DNA of 64,000 nucleotides from Rouxiella aceris. Lineage in GTDB: Bacteria; Pseudomonadota; Gammaproteobacteria; Enterobacterales; Enterobacteriaceae. Positions 36,055-44,979 of this stretch are shown here, piece after piece. A model generated the notes under the pieces. That model was not told where the DNA came from. It was given only the letters and a program-made list of their open reading frames with translations, and ran no database searches. The stretch is taken from positions 348,525-412,524 of the forward strand of contig NZ_JAADJU010000005.1 in assembly GCF_012933545.1 (NCBI RefSeq), read 5' to 3'. Position 1 is the stretch's first letter. The number at the start of each line of letters is the position of its first letter. A program made the translations under genes and the position numbers.

Positions 36055-36948
36055 TCAACTTTTTTTCCCGCCGAGTTTAAGGCCACGCTTAAGTTCGTGC
36101 ATGCGCTTCATTGACTTAATCGTCCGTTGCGAGGCCGAGGTTGCCACAGACAATACCAACATTTCCAGGCAAACTAACACCGTACCATGCAAGGGCATTC
36201 GGTCGTTTTCCGCACCGCGCGGCACATTGATAAGCACATCAGCTTCTCGGGCAAAATTTGACTCCAATGCGCTGGTCAGCACAATAACAGGGATGCCGAG
36301 TCGTTTCGCTTCACGCAATGTCGTCATTCCTTCACTGTGTGGAGACTCCTGTACCATCATCAATAAAACGTCGCCACGTTGTAGCGCCAGCAACTGTTCC
36401 GCCAGCCCAATACTGGTTCGGTTCAGTGCATAGGCAGATAGCCCAATTCGATTAAACAGACGCGCAGTATAATCCGCCAAGATGCCTGAAGCGTTGAGGC
36501 CGAATATTGCCGCCTGACGCGCATCTTGCAACAGCGCAACCGCCTGGGACAAGGCATTACGGTTATGCGTTTCCCCCAGAACTGTGCAAGCATGTTTGTG
36601 GCTCTCGAGCACATAATCGATACTGAAATTAATATCGGGGGTTAATTCTTTTACCGTGGCGTGCATCTTTTCTTCGGAATTAATAACAGGTTCAAACCAC
36701 TGCTTTAACGTTTTTTTCAGGTCAAGTAATCCGGCAAAGCCCAATGCCTGGACTGCACGTACTACCGTAGCGTCAGAAGTGTTGACGGCGGCGGCAATTT
36801 CCAGTGCCGTCAAGTCCAGTACGGCATTACGGTTTTCATCAATGTAATGCAATACCGTTTGTAATCGCGGAGAGAGGGTTGGCGCTCGGGTGCTCAGACG
36901 TTCGCCATAAATATCAACTCGATTTTTATTCTTTTTCGGTGACTGCAT
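36055..36948 (-). CDS. MurR/RpiR-family transcriptional regulator
   Basis: 297-residue regulator. The N-terminal RpiR helix-turn-helix (LSPRLQTVLHYIDENRNAVLDLTALEIAAAVNTSDATVVRAVQALGF) is followed by a sugar-isomerase (SIS) domain (ILADYTARLFNRIG; VLLMMVQESPHSEGMTTLREAKRLGIPVIVLTS), which usually binds a phosphosugar. No sugar gene lies beside it, so the target is unknown; it could be an orphan. A terminator follows on its strand. Confidence 0.9.
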   Translation of the reverse strand: MQSPKKNKNRVDIYGERLSTRAPTLSPRLQTVLHYIDENRNAVLDLTALEIAAAVNTSDATVVRAVQALGFAGLLDLKKTLKQWFEPVINSEEKMHATVKELTPDINFSIDYVLESHKHACTVLGETHNRNALSQAVALLQDARQAAIFGLNASGILADYTARLFNRIGLSAYALNRTSIGLAEQLLALQRGDVLLMMVQESPHSEGMTTLREAKRLGIPVIVLTSALESNFAREADVLINVPRGAENDRMPLHGTVLVCLEMLVLSVATSASQRTIKSMKRMHELKRGLKLGGKKS

Positions 36949-37474
36949 TAGTGACCCTCCCTATTTTTCTTATTTGATACCACGTGCCGACCAATCGCAC
37001 TTCTCTTGCGGATCGTTGCGTTGATAACCTCGCATGAGGCTCTGTTACCAAGCCATCAACATGTTAGAGCGTAATAATTATCCATTCTGCGGCGATTATG
37101 TGTCGCTGAAATGTAGTAGTCAAGATAGGGGGGGGCTCGGCAAAAGAAGATAACCAGATGCTTTAAAGGTTCATTTTTTTTAATGTTTTGCATTTAATTT
37201 ATTGAAATAAATGGGTTTAATCAAATCAAGTGCCTGTGCGCAAAGGTCAAGAAAAGCAGAGAGGAAGCTGTAGTAAATAAGATAAATATTGTGTTTACTA
37301 CTACAAGCTTTCATGTTGGAATGATTATCAATTACATTAGTGAATGCGTCTTGTCTCATTTGAATAATGGCCTTGATGTTCATGCGTTGGCGCTCGACAT
37401 GAGCCCGAACCGTGCCTGGATTGATCTAAACATAAAAATACAATCTTTGATAAAAGCCTGGGAAAACAGCAGAA
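36949..37474. other. AT-rich intergenic region upstream of the siderophore receptor
   Basis: 526 bp, markedly AT-rich in its right half. It contains the candidate Fur box described separately. A 65-codon frame at 37291-37488 runs into the receptor start and is not supported. No RNA gene is recognisable. Confidence 0.45.
37317..37335 (+). promoter_or_regulatory. Candidate Fur box
   Basis: A 19-bp site around AATGATTATCAATT with an exact TGATTATCA core matches the Fur consensus GATAATGATWATCATTATC at about 12 of 19 positions, centred about 150 bp before the siderophore receptor start. Iron repression would be expected. Confidence 0.55.
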
Positions 37475-39607
37475 ATGAATCAAAATAAAAATGTTCAATA
37501 CCGTATGCCTGTCTTGGGGAAAATATGGCTTGCGGTGTGTAGTGGTGCGTTAATTTCGTCTGCCAGCAGCTATGCCGCTGACAAAACAGAGGTTTTAACG
37601 GTAACAGCCACAAGTAAAACAGAACAGACTGACGAGGGGTATTCCAGTCCGGCCACCTCGGTTGCCAGTAAAACGCCCACCTCTAAACTTAATGAAGCGC
37701 AGTCGATAAGCGTGGTGACCAATAAACAACTTGAAGATTATCAGTCCGGTAATTTGTCTGACGCGATGCGCTTCGTAAGTGGCGCTGCGCAAGCCAATAC
37801 ACTGGGCCAGACGGAAGATGGTATTGTTCGTCGAGGATTTGGCTCTAACTCCGACGGCTCGGTATTCCGTGATGGTATCCGTAGCAGTCAGGGACTCAAT
37901 CTTGATGCCACAACAGATCACGTCGAAGTATTAAAAGGATCTTCTTCTCTGCTATACGGTATTTTGAATCCGGGCGGGATGATCAATGTCGTCAGTAAAA
38001 AGCCGCAATATGAATGGCATACGATCGTTGGTGGCCATTACAACGGCACTGGCGGCGGAGCGGGAAATATAGATATTACCGGACCACTGGGTAACGGTTT
38101 TGCTTTCCGCTTGATTGCCGAAAAACAGGACCAGAATTATTGGCGCGGATACGGCAACGAAAAACATAATTTGCTAGCGCCGTCATTACAATGGTATGGC
38201 GATAAAGCCAGTTTTAATATTAGCTACGAAAGTTTCCAATATGATATTCCGTACGATCGCGGCACGGCATTTATTAATGGTAAGCCGATAAATATCGGTT
38301 ATAAGAGCCGCCTGGATGATTATTCAAACCATGCATGGGGACGCAATCAGACCTTTAGCTCTCACTGGGATTATCAGTTCAATGACATTTGGTCGACCCG
38401 CGTTACAGTCGGTTTGAACCAGCGCCAATATAATAGTAATACCGTTACTACCACGGCGATTAATGCAACCACAGGCGTTGTCAGTCGGCGCGCAGATGCC
38501 TTTCGCGGTTTTAATCACCAAACAAAATATGTTTCATGGGATGCCATCGGGACACCTGAAATCTTTGGCATGACGCATAATATGGTCTTCGGCACCGATT
38601 ATGAAATGAATCAAACCTACCGGGCTCACGCCTATAATGGCAAAACGAATACCGATTTCACCCTGAACAACCCGGTCTATGGATTGCAAACCGTCACCAA
38701 CAGCAGCACGGAAAAAACGTCGGACAAAAATTTACTAAACCGCATCCACAATCGCTCGGTATATCTCAAAGACAGCATCGAGTTGACGTCCCACTGGACC
38801 GCCGTGGCCGGTGCCCGTTATCAGCATTATGAACAGCGCGAATCAAAAGGCGATCCGTCCACGCTGAGCTACAGCAGTGAAGGCAATAAGTTTTTGCCTC
38901 AAACAGGGCTCATTTATAAACTGACGCCGAACGTCTCTTTCTACGGCAGCATGAGTAAGTCATTTACACCTTCCACCAATCCTGACGACGGCGGAAACGT
39001 GGAAGCACCAGAACAAGGAACCACTTATGAAATCGGCAGTAAGTGGCAGATGACACCAGCGTTATTGACGACGGTCGCCCTTTACCGTATTGATGAACAT
39101 AATGTTGCCTTGTCACTCAATGGTGACACCTATGCCGTGGATAAAGCCCGTTCCAGCGGAGTTGAAGTGGAAGTCAATGGCGAGATTTATCCGGAATGGG
39201 ATATAAGCGCAAACTATAGCTACGACCAGGCTGAAATCGTTAACGATAAGACTAACGCGGATAACAATGGTAACCGTCTGCAAAACGCCCCACGTAATTC
39301 AGGAGCGTTATATTTAAGCCATGATGTAAGGTTGTCTGGGCTGCCAGGTAGTTTCCGTATCGGCGGCGGTGTTCGATATGTCGGCACCCGTGCCGGTGAT
39401 CCGAACAACAGCTTTACCCTGCCAGCGTACACCGTCGCAGACAGTTTTATTGGTTGGGATAATCAATTGCTGGGTAAAAAGACCCATGTACAACTAAATA
39501 TAAACAATCTTTTCAACAAGGAATATTACACCTCTAGCGGCGGTAACTTACGCGTTGCCGAAGGTGAAACGCGCAACGTGGTACTCAGTACAAGTGTTGA
39601 ATTCTGA
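37475..39607 (+). CDS. TonB-dependent siderophore receptor
   Basis: 710-residue outer-membrane receptor. Signal peptide to about residue 34 (ISSASSYAAD), TonB box EVLTVTA just after, plug domain with SISVVTNKQLEDY, RRGFGSNSDGSVFRDGIR and HVEVLKGSSSLLYGILNPGGMINVVSKKP, then a 22-strand barrel ending in the classical aromatic C-terminus (VVLSTSVEF). The pattern is that of hydroxamate/catecholate receptors in the FhuE/FcuA group, but the ligand is not clear. It stands alone with a Fur-box-like site upstream and a hairpin downstream. Confidence 0.93.
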   Translation: MNQNKNVQYRMPVLGKIWLAVCSGALISSASSYAADKTEVLTVTATSKTEQTDEGYSSPATSVASKTPTSKLNEAQSISVVTNKQLEDYQSGNLSDAMRFVSGAAQANTLGQTEDGIVRRGFGSNSDGSVFRDGIRSSQGLNLDATTDHVEVLKGSSSLLYGILNPGGMINVVSKKPQYEWHTIVGGHYNGTGGGAGNIDITGPLGNGFAFRLIAEKQDQNYWRGYGNEKHNLLAPSLQWYGDKASFNISYESFQYDIPYDRGTAFINGKPINIGYKSRLDDYSNHAWGRNQTFSSHWDYQFNDIWSTRVTVGLNQRQYNSNTVTTTAINATTGVVSRRADAFRGFNHQTKYVSWDAIGTPEIFGMTHNMVFGTDYEMNQTYRAHAYNGKTNTDFTLNNPVYGLQTVTNSSTEKTSDKNLLNRIHNRSVYLKDSIELTSHWTAVAGARYQHYEQRESKGDPSTLSYSSEGNKFLPQTGLIYKLTPNVSFYGSMSKSFTPSTNPDDGGNVEAPEQGTTYEIGSKWQMTPALLTTVALYRIDEHNVALSLNGDTYAVDKARSSGVEVEVNGEIYPEWDISANYSYDQAEIVNDKTNADNNGNRLQNAPRNSGALYLSHDVRLSGLPGSFRIGGGVRYVGTRAGDPNNSFTLPAYTVADSFIGWDNQLLGKKTHVQLNINNLFNKEYYTSSGGNLRVAEGETRNVVLSTSVEF

Positions 39608-39678
39608 GGCTGAAGTCTTATCAATAATTGAAAGACGTAGCTAACCGATTACGATTAAACCCGTATTTAAACGTAGTA

Positions 39679-39704
39679 GTGTCCCTGATTATATTCAGGG
39701 ACAC
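39679..39704 (+). terminator. Hairpin after the siderophore receptor
   Basis: Perfect 10-bp stem GTGTCCCTGA/TCAGGGACAC with a 6-nt loop, 72 bp after the receptor stop. No T-run follows. Confidence 0.5.
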
Positions 39705-39791
39705 TCACCGGGGTGCTAGTTGCTCACTCTTTTTAGTAGTCAACTAAAACTGGCCGGATATTGCATAACTGCCAGGAAAAATATTACCCAT

Positions 39792-40637
39792 TTATTCTTC
39801 TGGGTAGAAAATACGATATCCAGCCCCTGCCATAAGAACGCGAGCAAACCCAGTTTTGTCTAAATGCATGCCTGCAATAAGCAGTTTTTCTCTGACAACC
39901 TGTTCCAGGAGTCTTTCCCGTGTGTCTTTGGCCTGAACGGGATCGTTGTCAAATACAATGGAAACGGACGGGTGCGCTGACTGGATATGTGGGAAATGCA
40001 TGATGTCTCCCCATATCAATATACATTTGTCGCCTCCTGAATCGATGCGGAATCCGGTATGACCTGGCGTGTGACCAGGCAGCCATACCGGCAGAATGCC
40101 TTCTGTTATCTTGTTCCCGTCAATAAAACGCAAGTTCGGTGCGTATACTTCCAGCGTTCGACGGACCAACGTAAAATTACGCTTCCCGCGCTCATTGGCC
40201 ATTTTTAATCTTTCATCATCCTGCCAGTATTGTGCTTCGAGAGGATGAAGATGAAGTTTTGCATGTCTATAGACTGGCAGACCTTCAGCATCCAGCAGGC
40301 CGCCAATATGGTCAGGATGGCCGTGAGTCAATAAGACTGTGTCCACGTCATCAGGGCTGACCCCGGCTTTACCGAGGTTTTCTCTGAGCAGCCCTCCGAC
40401 GTTGTTCAGACCTCCCGCACCGGTGTCAACCAGAATGGTCCGCCCCCGGCCGCGGATTAGGTAACAGTTGATATGGATATTGCCAGGGTCAGCTATTCCG
40501 GCACCGCGCTGAATTATCCCGGCATCAGTTGTCTCAATGCCTGACAGTAAATCCAGGCTTGCTGACATATTGCCATCACTCAGGGCTGTAACCAGAAAAT
40601 CCCCAATCTGACAGGATGTGAAGGGCGTAGGGGTCAT
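39792..40637 (-). CDS. MBL-fold metallo-hydrolase
   Basis: 281-residue metallo-beta-lactamase-fold enzyme. Zinc motifs: THGHPDHIGG (HxHxDH), LPGHTPGHTG, IWGDIMH and a late GMH. NHIN-type entry strand (NIHINCYLIRGRGRTILVDTGAG) is like quorum-quenching lactonases and related hydrolases. It is cytoplasmic (no signal peptide). Divergent to a GcvA-like LysR gene 231 bp away, a common arrangement for regulator and target. Confidence 0.88.
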   Translation of the reverse strand: MTPTPFTSCQIGDFLVTALSDGNMSASLDLLSGIETTDAGIIQRGAGIADPGNIHINCYLIRGRGRTILVDTGAGGLNNVGGLLRENLGKAGVSPDDVDTVLLTHGHPDHIGGLLDAEGLPVYRHAKLHLHPLEAQYWQDDERLKMANERGKRNFTLVRRTLEVYAPNLRFIDGNKITEGILPVWLPGHTPGHTGFRIDSGGDKCILIWGDIMHFPHIQSAHPSVSIVFDNDPVQAKDTRERLLEQVVREKLLIAGMHLDKTGFARVLMAGAGYRIFYPEE

Positions 40638-40868
40638 AAATACCTCAGGGTTAATTTCGGTAGTGCGCTAGAGTCAAAACAGCGAATACGCGCCATTCGC
40701 CCCTGGGCCTGTTGAATAGCCAGGTCCAGTTCACGCTAACAAGCCTGCTCAATGATTTTTCATCATGCTACATGCTGTATTTACAGCTATAAATCGATAT
40801 TATTTCATCGGTTAGTGATATTCAGTCACTGAAAGGTCATCATATGCTCTGAGTAAGGGACAGTTTTT

Positions 40869-41759
40869 ATGCGCAGAAAAATTCCCAGTAGCACTTCCCT
40901 GCAAGCTTTTGATGCTGCTGCAAGGCATGGTGATTTTGCCCGGGCCGCTGAGGAACTATCGCTGACTGAAGGGGCCGTCAGCCGACAGATTGCGCGCCTT
41001 GAATCCTTGCTGAATTGCAGATTGTTTGATCGTAGCGGAAGCCGTGTGAAGCTTAATCCTGTTGGGGCACGCTATGCACATCAGATACGCGAAACGCTAG
41101 AACGACTTGAAAGAGATACCCAGTACATAATGGGAATGCATGAAGGCAGTAAAAGCCTGGATATTGCCGTCTTGCCAACGTTTTCCTGTCGATGGCTTAT
41201 TCCTCGTCTGAGTGGCTTTAGAGCTATGCATCCCGACATCACATTAAATATTGCGGCCAGAACCGACCCATTTATTCTCACCGGGAGCGGTTTTGACGCT
41301 GTGATTCATTTTGCGCATCCCGCCTGGGCAGGGATGCGCATGCACTTTCTCTTTCAGGAAAAACTGGTGCCGGTGTGCCATCCCGCACTGTTAACGGATA
41401 AAAACGTCAATGGTCAGTTGAACGAACTACCGCGTATTCACCGGCGGCAGAATCCGGAAGCATGGCATAACTATGCGCAAGAAACTGGGATAATCCTTGA
41501 TAGTCCGACGCAGGGTGTCTGGTATGACCTTCATGAAATGGCAATAGCTGCTGCATTGGCAGGACAAGGCGTAGCAATGGTGCCACGCATGTACGTCGAA
41601 AAAGAACTGGCTAGCGGAGCGCTTGTCGCGCCCTGGCCAGAATCGGACTACCTAAGTAAAAAATTCTGTTTGGTAAAACCGGTGGAAACAGGAATAAATG
41701 AACCTGCACTGCAGGATTTTGAATGCTGGTTGCAGGCGGAATCACTACGGGTAATCTGA
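40869..41759 (+). CDS. LysR-family regulator (GcvA-like)
   Basis: 296-residue regulator. The HTH SLQAFDAAARHGDFARAAEELSLTEGAVSRQIARLE and GSRVKLNPVGARYAHQI are of the GcvA/AmpR type. The effector domain includes WLIPRLSGFRAMHPDITLNI. Likely controls the divergent MBL hydrolase gene. Confidence 0.9.
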   Translation: MRRKIPSSTSLQAFDAAARHGDFARAAEELSLTEGAVSRQIARLESLLNCRLFDRSGSRVKLNPVGARYAHQIRETLERLERDTQYIMGMHEGSKSLDIAVLPTFSCRWLIPRLSGFRAMHPDITLNIAARTDPFILTGSGFDAVIHFAHPAWAGMRMHFLFQEKLVPVCHPALLTDKNVNGQLNELPRIHRRQNPEAWHNYAQETGIILDSPTQGVWYDLHEMAIAAALAGQGVAMVPRMYVEKELASGALVAPWPESDYLSKKFCLVKPVETGINEPALQDFECWLQAESLRVI

Positions 41760-41979
41760 ACTGCATCCTTCTTTCAATCCTGGCCGTCCAACCAAGGCCT
41801 TGCCATTGCTGAGAGAGAAGCGGACTGAGCGTCGAGTCTGCTCCTGAAAGCGGCTCAGGCCAGCCGCCGATAGCTCCTTCCAAACGCCAGCCAGGCAGCG
41901 ATCAGGTCCTGCAAGCTGGTATCGCCTCATAAATTACAGGTATAATCCCACAAATTATTCAACGGGTTTAGATACGAAG

Positions 41980-42519
41980 ATGACAAAACTTACCTTACAA
42001 GAGCAGATGCTAAAAGCTGGATTAGTGACCAGTAAAAAAATGGCCAAAGTGCAAAGAACGGCAAAAAAATCACGAGCTCAAGCTCGCGAGGCAAGAGAGG
42101 CTGTGGAAGAAAATAAAAAAGCCCAACTTGAGCGTGATAAACAACTAAGCGAACAACAAAAACAAGCTGCCTTATCTAAAGAATATAAAGCGCAGGTTAA
42201 ACAGCTTATTGAAATGAACAGGATCTCCATTGCAAAAGGCGATATTGGCTTTAACTTTACAGATAATAACTTAATTAAAAAAATAACTGTCGATAAGATC
42301 ACACAAGCGCAGCTGATTAGCGGTCGTCTTGCCATTGCTCGTTTGGTAATTGATAACAGTAGCGAAAGTGAATACGCAATTATCCCGGCAAGCGTAGCTG
42401 ATAAAATTGCGCAGCGGGATGCCAACAGCATTGTTTTAAATAGTGCGCTTAGTCAAGAAGAGCAAGATGAAGAAGATCCTTATGCCGATTTCAAAGTACC
42501 CGATGATTTGATGTGGTAA
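41980..42519 (+). CDS. yaiL: YaiL, DUF2058 nucleoprotein-like protein
   Basis: 179 residues, the same length as E. coli YaiL, with near identity in the N-terminal basic coiled coil (LTLQEQMLKAGLVTSKKMAKVQRTAKKSR), the KAQVKQLIEMNRISIAKGDIGFNFTD segment and the C-terminus DPYADFKVPDDLMW. The family is thought to be associated with polynucleotides, but its role is unknown. Single-gene unit; a basic N-terminal half and an acidic tail are evident. Confidence 0.93.
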   Translation: MTKLTLQEQMLKAGLVTSKKMAKVQRTAKKSRAQAREAREAVEENKKAQLERDKQLSEQQKQAALSKEYKAQVKQLIEMNRISIAKGDIGFNFTDNNLIKKITVDKITQAQLISGRLAIARLVIDNSSESEYAIIPASVADKIAQRDANSIVLNSALSQEEQDEEDPYADFKVPDDLMW

Positions 42520-42558
42520 TTCACCATCTAGATGCCAAATTTATCAATACTCGCACGT

Positions 42559-43257
42559 TCAGAACGGGCTGGTATTACGTGCCTGGACCTGCTTTTCGCT
42601 AATGGGATGAACAAAATGCAACTCACTGGCATGCAGCATTAACCGCGGTGTTCGTTCGCTACCCGGCAGCAGGAGACCGCCATACAGGTCACAGCCCAAA
42701 ATAGGGTGACCCAATTGCTGACAGTGGATGCGGAGTTGATGAGTACGTCCGGTTTCCGGGGTTAGCTGTACCCGAGTCAGTGGCAGTAATGTCCCGTCTT
42801 CCGACTGCCGGTAAAAGCGCTCAACCACCCTATAGTTGGAGCGAGCAGGCTTGCCGTGGATTGCGCAAATCGACATCAGCGGGAACAGCGCCGGGTCTTT
42901 GGCAATAGCGGCGTCGATCACCCCTTCACTGTCGTCCAAATGTCCACAGAGCAGGGCGCTGTATACTTTGGTCACCGTGCGCTGACTGAACTGTTGGCAG
43001 AGGGCGGCATTTATCGCCTTATTGCGGGCAATGACCATCAGTCCGGAAGTCCCGAAATCAAGGCGGTGGACCAGGGTGCAGCCAGGGAATAGCTGTACCA
43101 GCCGATGATGTACCGAATCGAGATTTTGCGGATTTTTTCCTGAGAGGCTGAGCAGCCCGGCGGGTTTATTGATCAGCACCAGGTGATCGTCCTGATAGAG
43201 GATCTCGATCTGCTGATAGCATGGTGGTGCAATAAAGGTATCGATAATCTTGGACAT
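42559..43257 (-). CDS. RluA-family pseudouridine synthase
   Basis: 232-residue enzyme converting uridine to pseudouridine in RNA. Motif I NKPAGLLSLSGKN, the catalytic Asp in VHRLDFGTSGLMVIA (HRLD motif) and ETGRTHQLRIHCQQLGHPILGCDLYG are intact; there is no S4 domain. It resembles RluA (rRNA/tRNA) but diverges enough that the target base is not assigned. Convergent with yaiL, 39 bp apart. Confidence 0.87.
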   Translation of the reverse strand: MSKIIDTFIAPPCYQQIEILYQDDHLVLINKPAGLLSLSGKNPQNLDSVHHRLVQLFPGCTLVHRLDFGTSGLMVIARNKAINAALCQQFSQRTVTKVYSALLCGHLDDSEGVIDAAIAKDPALFPLMSICAIHGKPARSNYRVVERFYRQSEDGTLLPLTRVQLTPETGRTHQLRIHCQQLGHPILGCDLYGGLLLPGSERTPRLMLHASELHFVHPISEKQVQARNTSPF

Positions 43258-43450
43258 CAGGCTACCTGGATGGAGAGAGGGAGCGGATGATAACGAATTT
43301 TAAGGCGTCTGACGAATTTGCTATGCTAATGCCGTGCAACCGGGTGGGTTTTACCTCCCTAGATCATCAACTAAGCTGTTGATGGAATTTTAACCGCCAG
43401 TCGTCTGTGCTAAAGTCGATGTATGTCAAACGGAAGACAGGATATCGGCA

Positions 43451-44410
43451 ATGAATGCCAGCACACCCACACCGCACGATGCGCTTTTCAAACAATTTCT
43501 TACCCGCACAGAAACCGCCCGGGATTTTCTGCAAATTCACCTGCCGCCAGCCTTACTGGCCCGCTGCGATCTGAATACCCTGCAACTGGAATCAGGCAGT
43601 TTTATTGACCGGGAGCTGCGCGGAATACAGTCTGACATCCTCTACTCGCTGCAGACTGATAGCGGGGAAGGCTATATATACTGCTTGATTGAGCACCAGA
43701 GTTCTCCCGACAGATATATGACCTTCCGCCTGATGCGTTACGCGTTAGCGGCGATGCAGCGGCATCTGGATAACCATAACCAGGCCTTGCCGCTGGTTAT
43801 TCCCATTTTGTTTTACCACGGTAAAATCAGTCCCTATCCTTATTCCATGAGCTGGCTTGACGCTTTCAGTGACGTGAAATCGGCGCGGCAGCTTTACTGC
43901 GGGGATTTTCCGCTGGTGGATGTCACAATGATAAGTGACGATGAAATCGTTCAGCACCGGCGAGTGGCAGCGCTGGAACTGGTACAAAAGCATATTCGCC
44001 AGCGCGATATGGCGGACCTGGAGCAGCAACTGGTCACGCTGCTGCGTCTGGATTACACTACACCGGAGCAGTTGGAAGCGTTATTTACCTACCTGCTGCA
44101 GGTTGGGGACACCGCCAATCCAGAGCGTTTTATTTGCCAGTTGGCGCAGCGTTTACCGCAACATGAGGAGATACTGATGACCATTGCACAAAAGCTGGAA
44201 GAAAAAGCCCGCAAGGAAGGAATTCTACTAGGCGAGCAAAAAGGACGACAGGAAGGGATCTTGCTGGGCGAGCAAATAGGGCGCCAGGCTGAACGGCTGG
44301 AAACCAAACTCGAAATCGCTCGCACTATGTTGAGCAAGGGGATGGACCACAGTACGGTGATGACCCTGACCGGTCTGACGGAAGGCGAGCTTCAGCATAT
44401 CTGCCATTAA
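43451..44410 (+). CDS. Rpn-family PD-(D/E)XK nuclease (recombination-promoting)
   Basis: 319-residue protein of the RpnA-E family (transposase_31/PD-(D/E)XK). N-terminal nuclease core: PTPHDALFKQFL, then Asp in IQSDILYSL and IEHQSSPD, with the usual nuclease spacing; MTFRLMRYALAAMQRHL and LPLVIPILFYHG follow. The C-terminal third is a coiled coil with LGEQKGRQ-type repeats, then ARTMLSKGMDHSTVMTLTGLTEGELQHI. Family members are DNA endonucleases involved in recombination and phage defence, inhibited by a C-terminal product from an internal start. A good internal start exists at 44177. Confidence 0.88.
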   Translation: MNASTPTPHDALFKQFLTRTETARDFLQIHLPPALLARCDLNTLQLESGSFIDRELRGIQSDILYSLQTDSGEGYIYCLIEHQSSPDRYMTFRLMRYALAAMQRHLDNHNQALPLVIPILFYHGKISPYPYSMSWLDAFSDVKSARQLYCGDFPLVDVTMISDDEIVQHRRVAALELVQKHIRQRDMADLEQQLVTLLRLDYTTPEQLEALFTYLLQVGDTANPERFICQLAQRLPQHEEILMTIAQKLEEKARKEGILLGEQKGRQEGILLGEQIGRQAERLETKLEIARTMLSKGMDHSTVMTLTGLTEGELQHICH

Positions 44411-44606
44411 TTACGATGTTGTTATGCAGTTGACGGGCATTGGCCAGAGAAATCTGCAGATTGCACTGTTTTGCAGAAGGCGAATGCTACGAATTTTCTT
44501 GTCATCAAGAGACATAGGGGTGATCACGCCATCATCGAACTATCGAACTGCAAAAGATCCCCAATCAGCCCCCCAGATTTTTCCATGGCAGCGGAAGATT
44601 AACGCA
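44060..44606 (+). repeat. Long direct repeat, copy 1
   Basis: About 545 bp covering the 3' third of rpn and about 190 bp of noncoding sequence. It recurs with a few differences at 44640-45228. This copy has two ATCGAACT units (44534-44549). The repeat ends in an A-rich run near GATTAACGC. Confidence 0.85.
44177..44410 (+). CDS. Internal Rpn C-terminal ORF (RpnS-like antitoxin)
   Basis: Within the rpn gene and in the same frame, ATG 44177 (codon 243) is preceded by GAGGAG at 44165-44170 with a 6-nt spacer, a better ribosome site than most annotated starts here. It would make a 77-residue protein holding only the coiled-coil and helix-loop C-terminal domain. In the Rpn family such internally translated short forms are known to bind and inhibit the nuclease; that this one does so is inference from the site and the family. 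Confidence 0.55.
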   Translation: MTIAQKLEEKARKEGILLGEQKGRQEGILLGEQIGRQAERLETKLEIARTMLSKGMDHSTVMTLTGLTEGELQHICH

Positions 44607-44628
44607 AAAAAAGATTAAGGTAACTTAA

Positions 44629-44979
44629 GTGGGGTTTTCTAGTTCAGAGCAGCTGGAAGCGTTATTGAACTACCTGCTGCAGGTTGGGGACACTGCCAAT
44701 CCAGAGCGTTTTATTTGCCAGTTGGCGCAGCGTTTACCGCAACATGAGGAGATACTGATGACCATTGCACAAAAGCTGGAAGAAAAAGCCCGCAAGGAAG
44801 GTCTGGAAAAAGGGCTTCAGGAAGGCATGCTGCTGGGCGAGCAAAAAGGGCGCCAGGCAGAGCGACTGGAAACCAAACTCGAAATCGCTCGCACTATGTT
44901 GAGCAAGGGGATGGACCACAGTACGGTGATGACCCTGACCGGTCTGACGGAAGGCGAGCTTCAGCATATCTGCCATTAA
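44629..44979 (+). CDS. Stand-alone duplicate of the Rpn C-terminal domain
   Basis: Second copy of the Rpn C-terminal module without the nuclease domain. The open frame has 116 codons, but the internal start is fully kept: GAGGAG at 44746-44751, 6 nt before ATG 44758, giving a 73-residue product nearly identical to the internal RpnS-like product (LEKGLQEGM replaces part of the repeat). No frameshift or stop has accumulated. It is either a fragment or a free antitoxin gene. ATG 44758 is the most likely translation start. Confidence 0.6.
   Translation: MGFSSSEQLEALLNYLLQVGDTANPERFICQLAQRLPQHEEILMTIAQKLEEKARKEGLEKGLQEGMLLGEQKGRQAERLETKLEIARTMLSKGMDHSTVMTLTGLTEGELQHICH

Noticed and set aside
35864..36058. 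64-codon minus-strand frame with RAFIFVRLKSAKN-like sequence
   Set aside because: It coincides with the rpiR terminator and lacks a ribosome site. It faintly recalls short phage-type ORFs but I cannot support that.
37291..37488. 65-codon frame before the siderophore receptor
   Set aside because: Overlaps the receptor start and is probably noncoding leader sequence.
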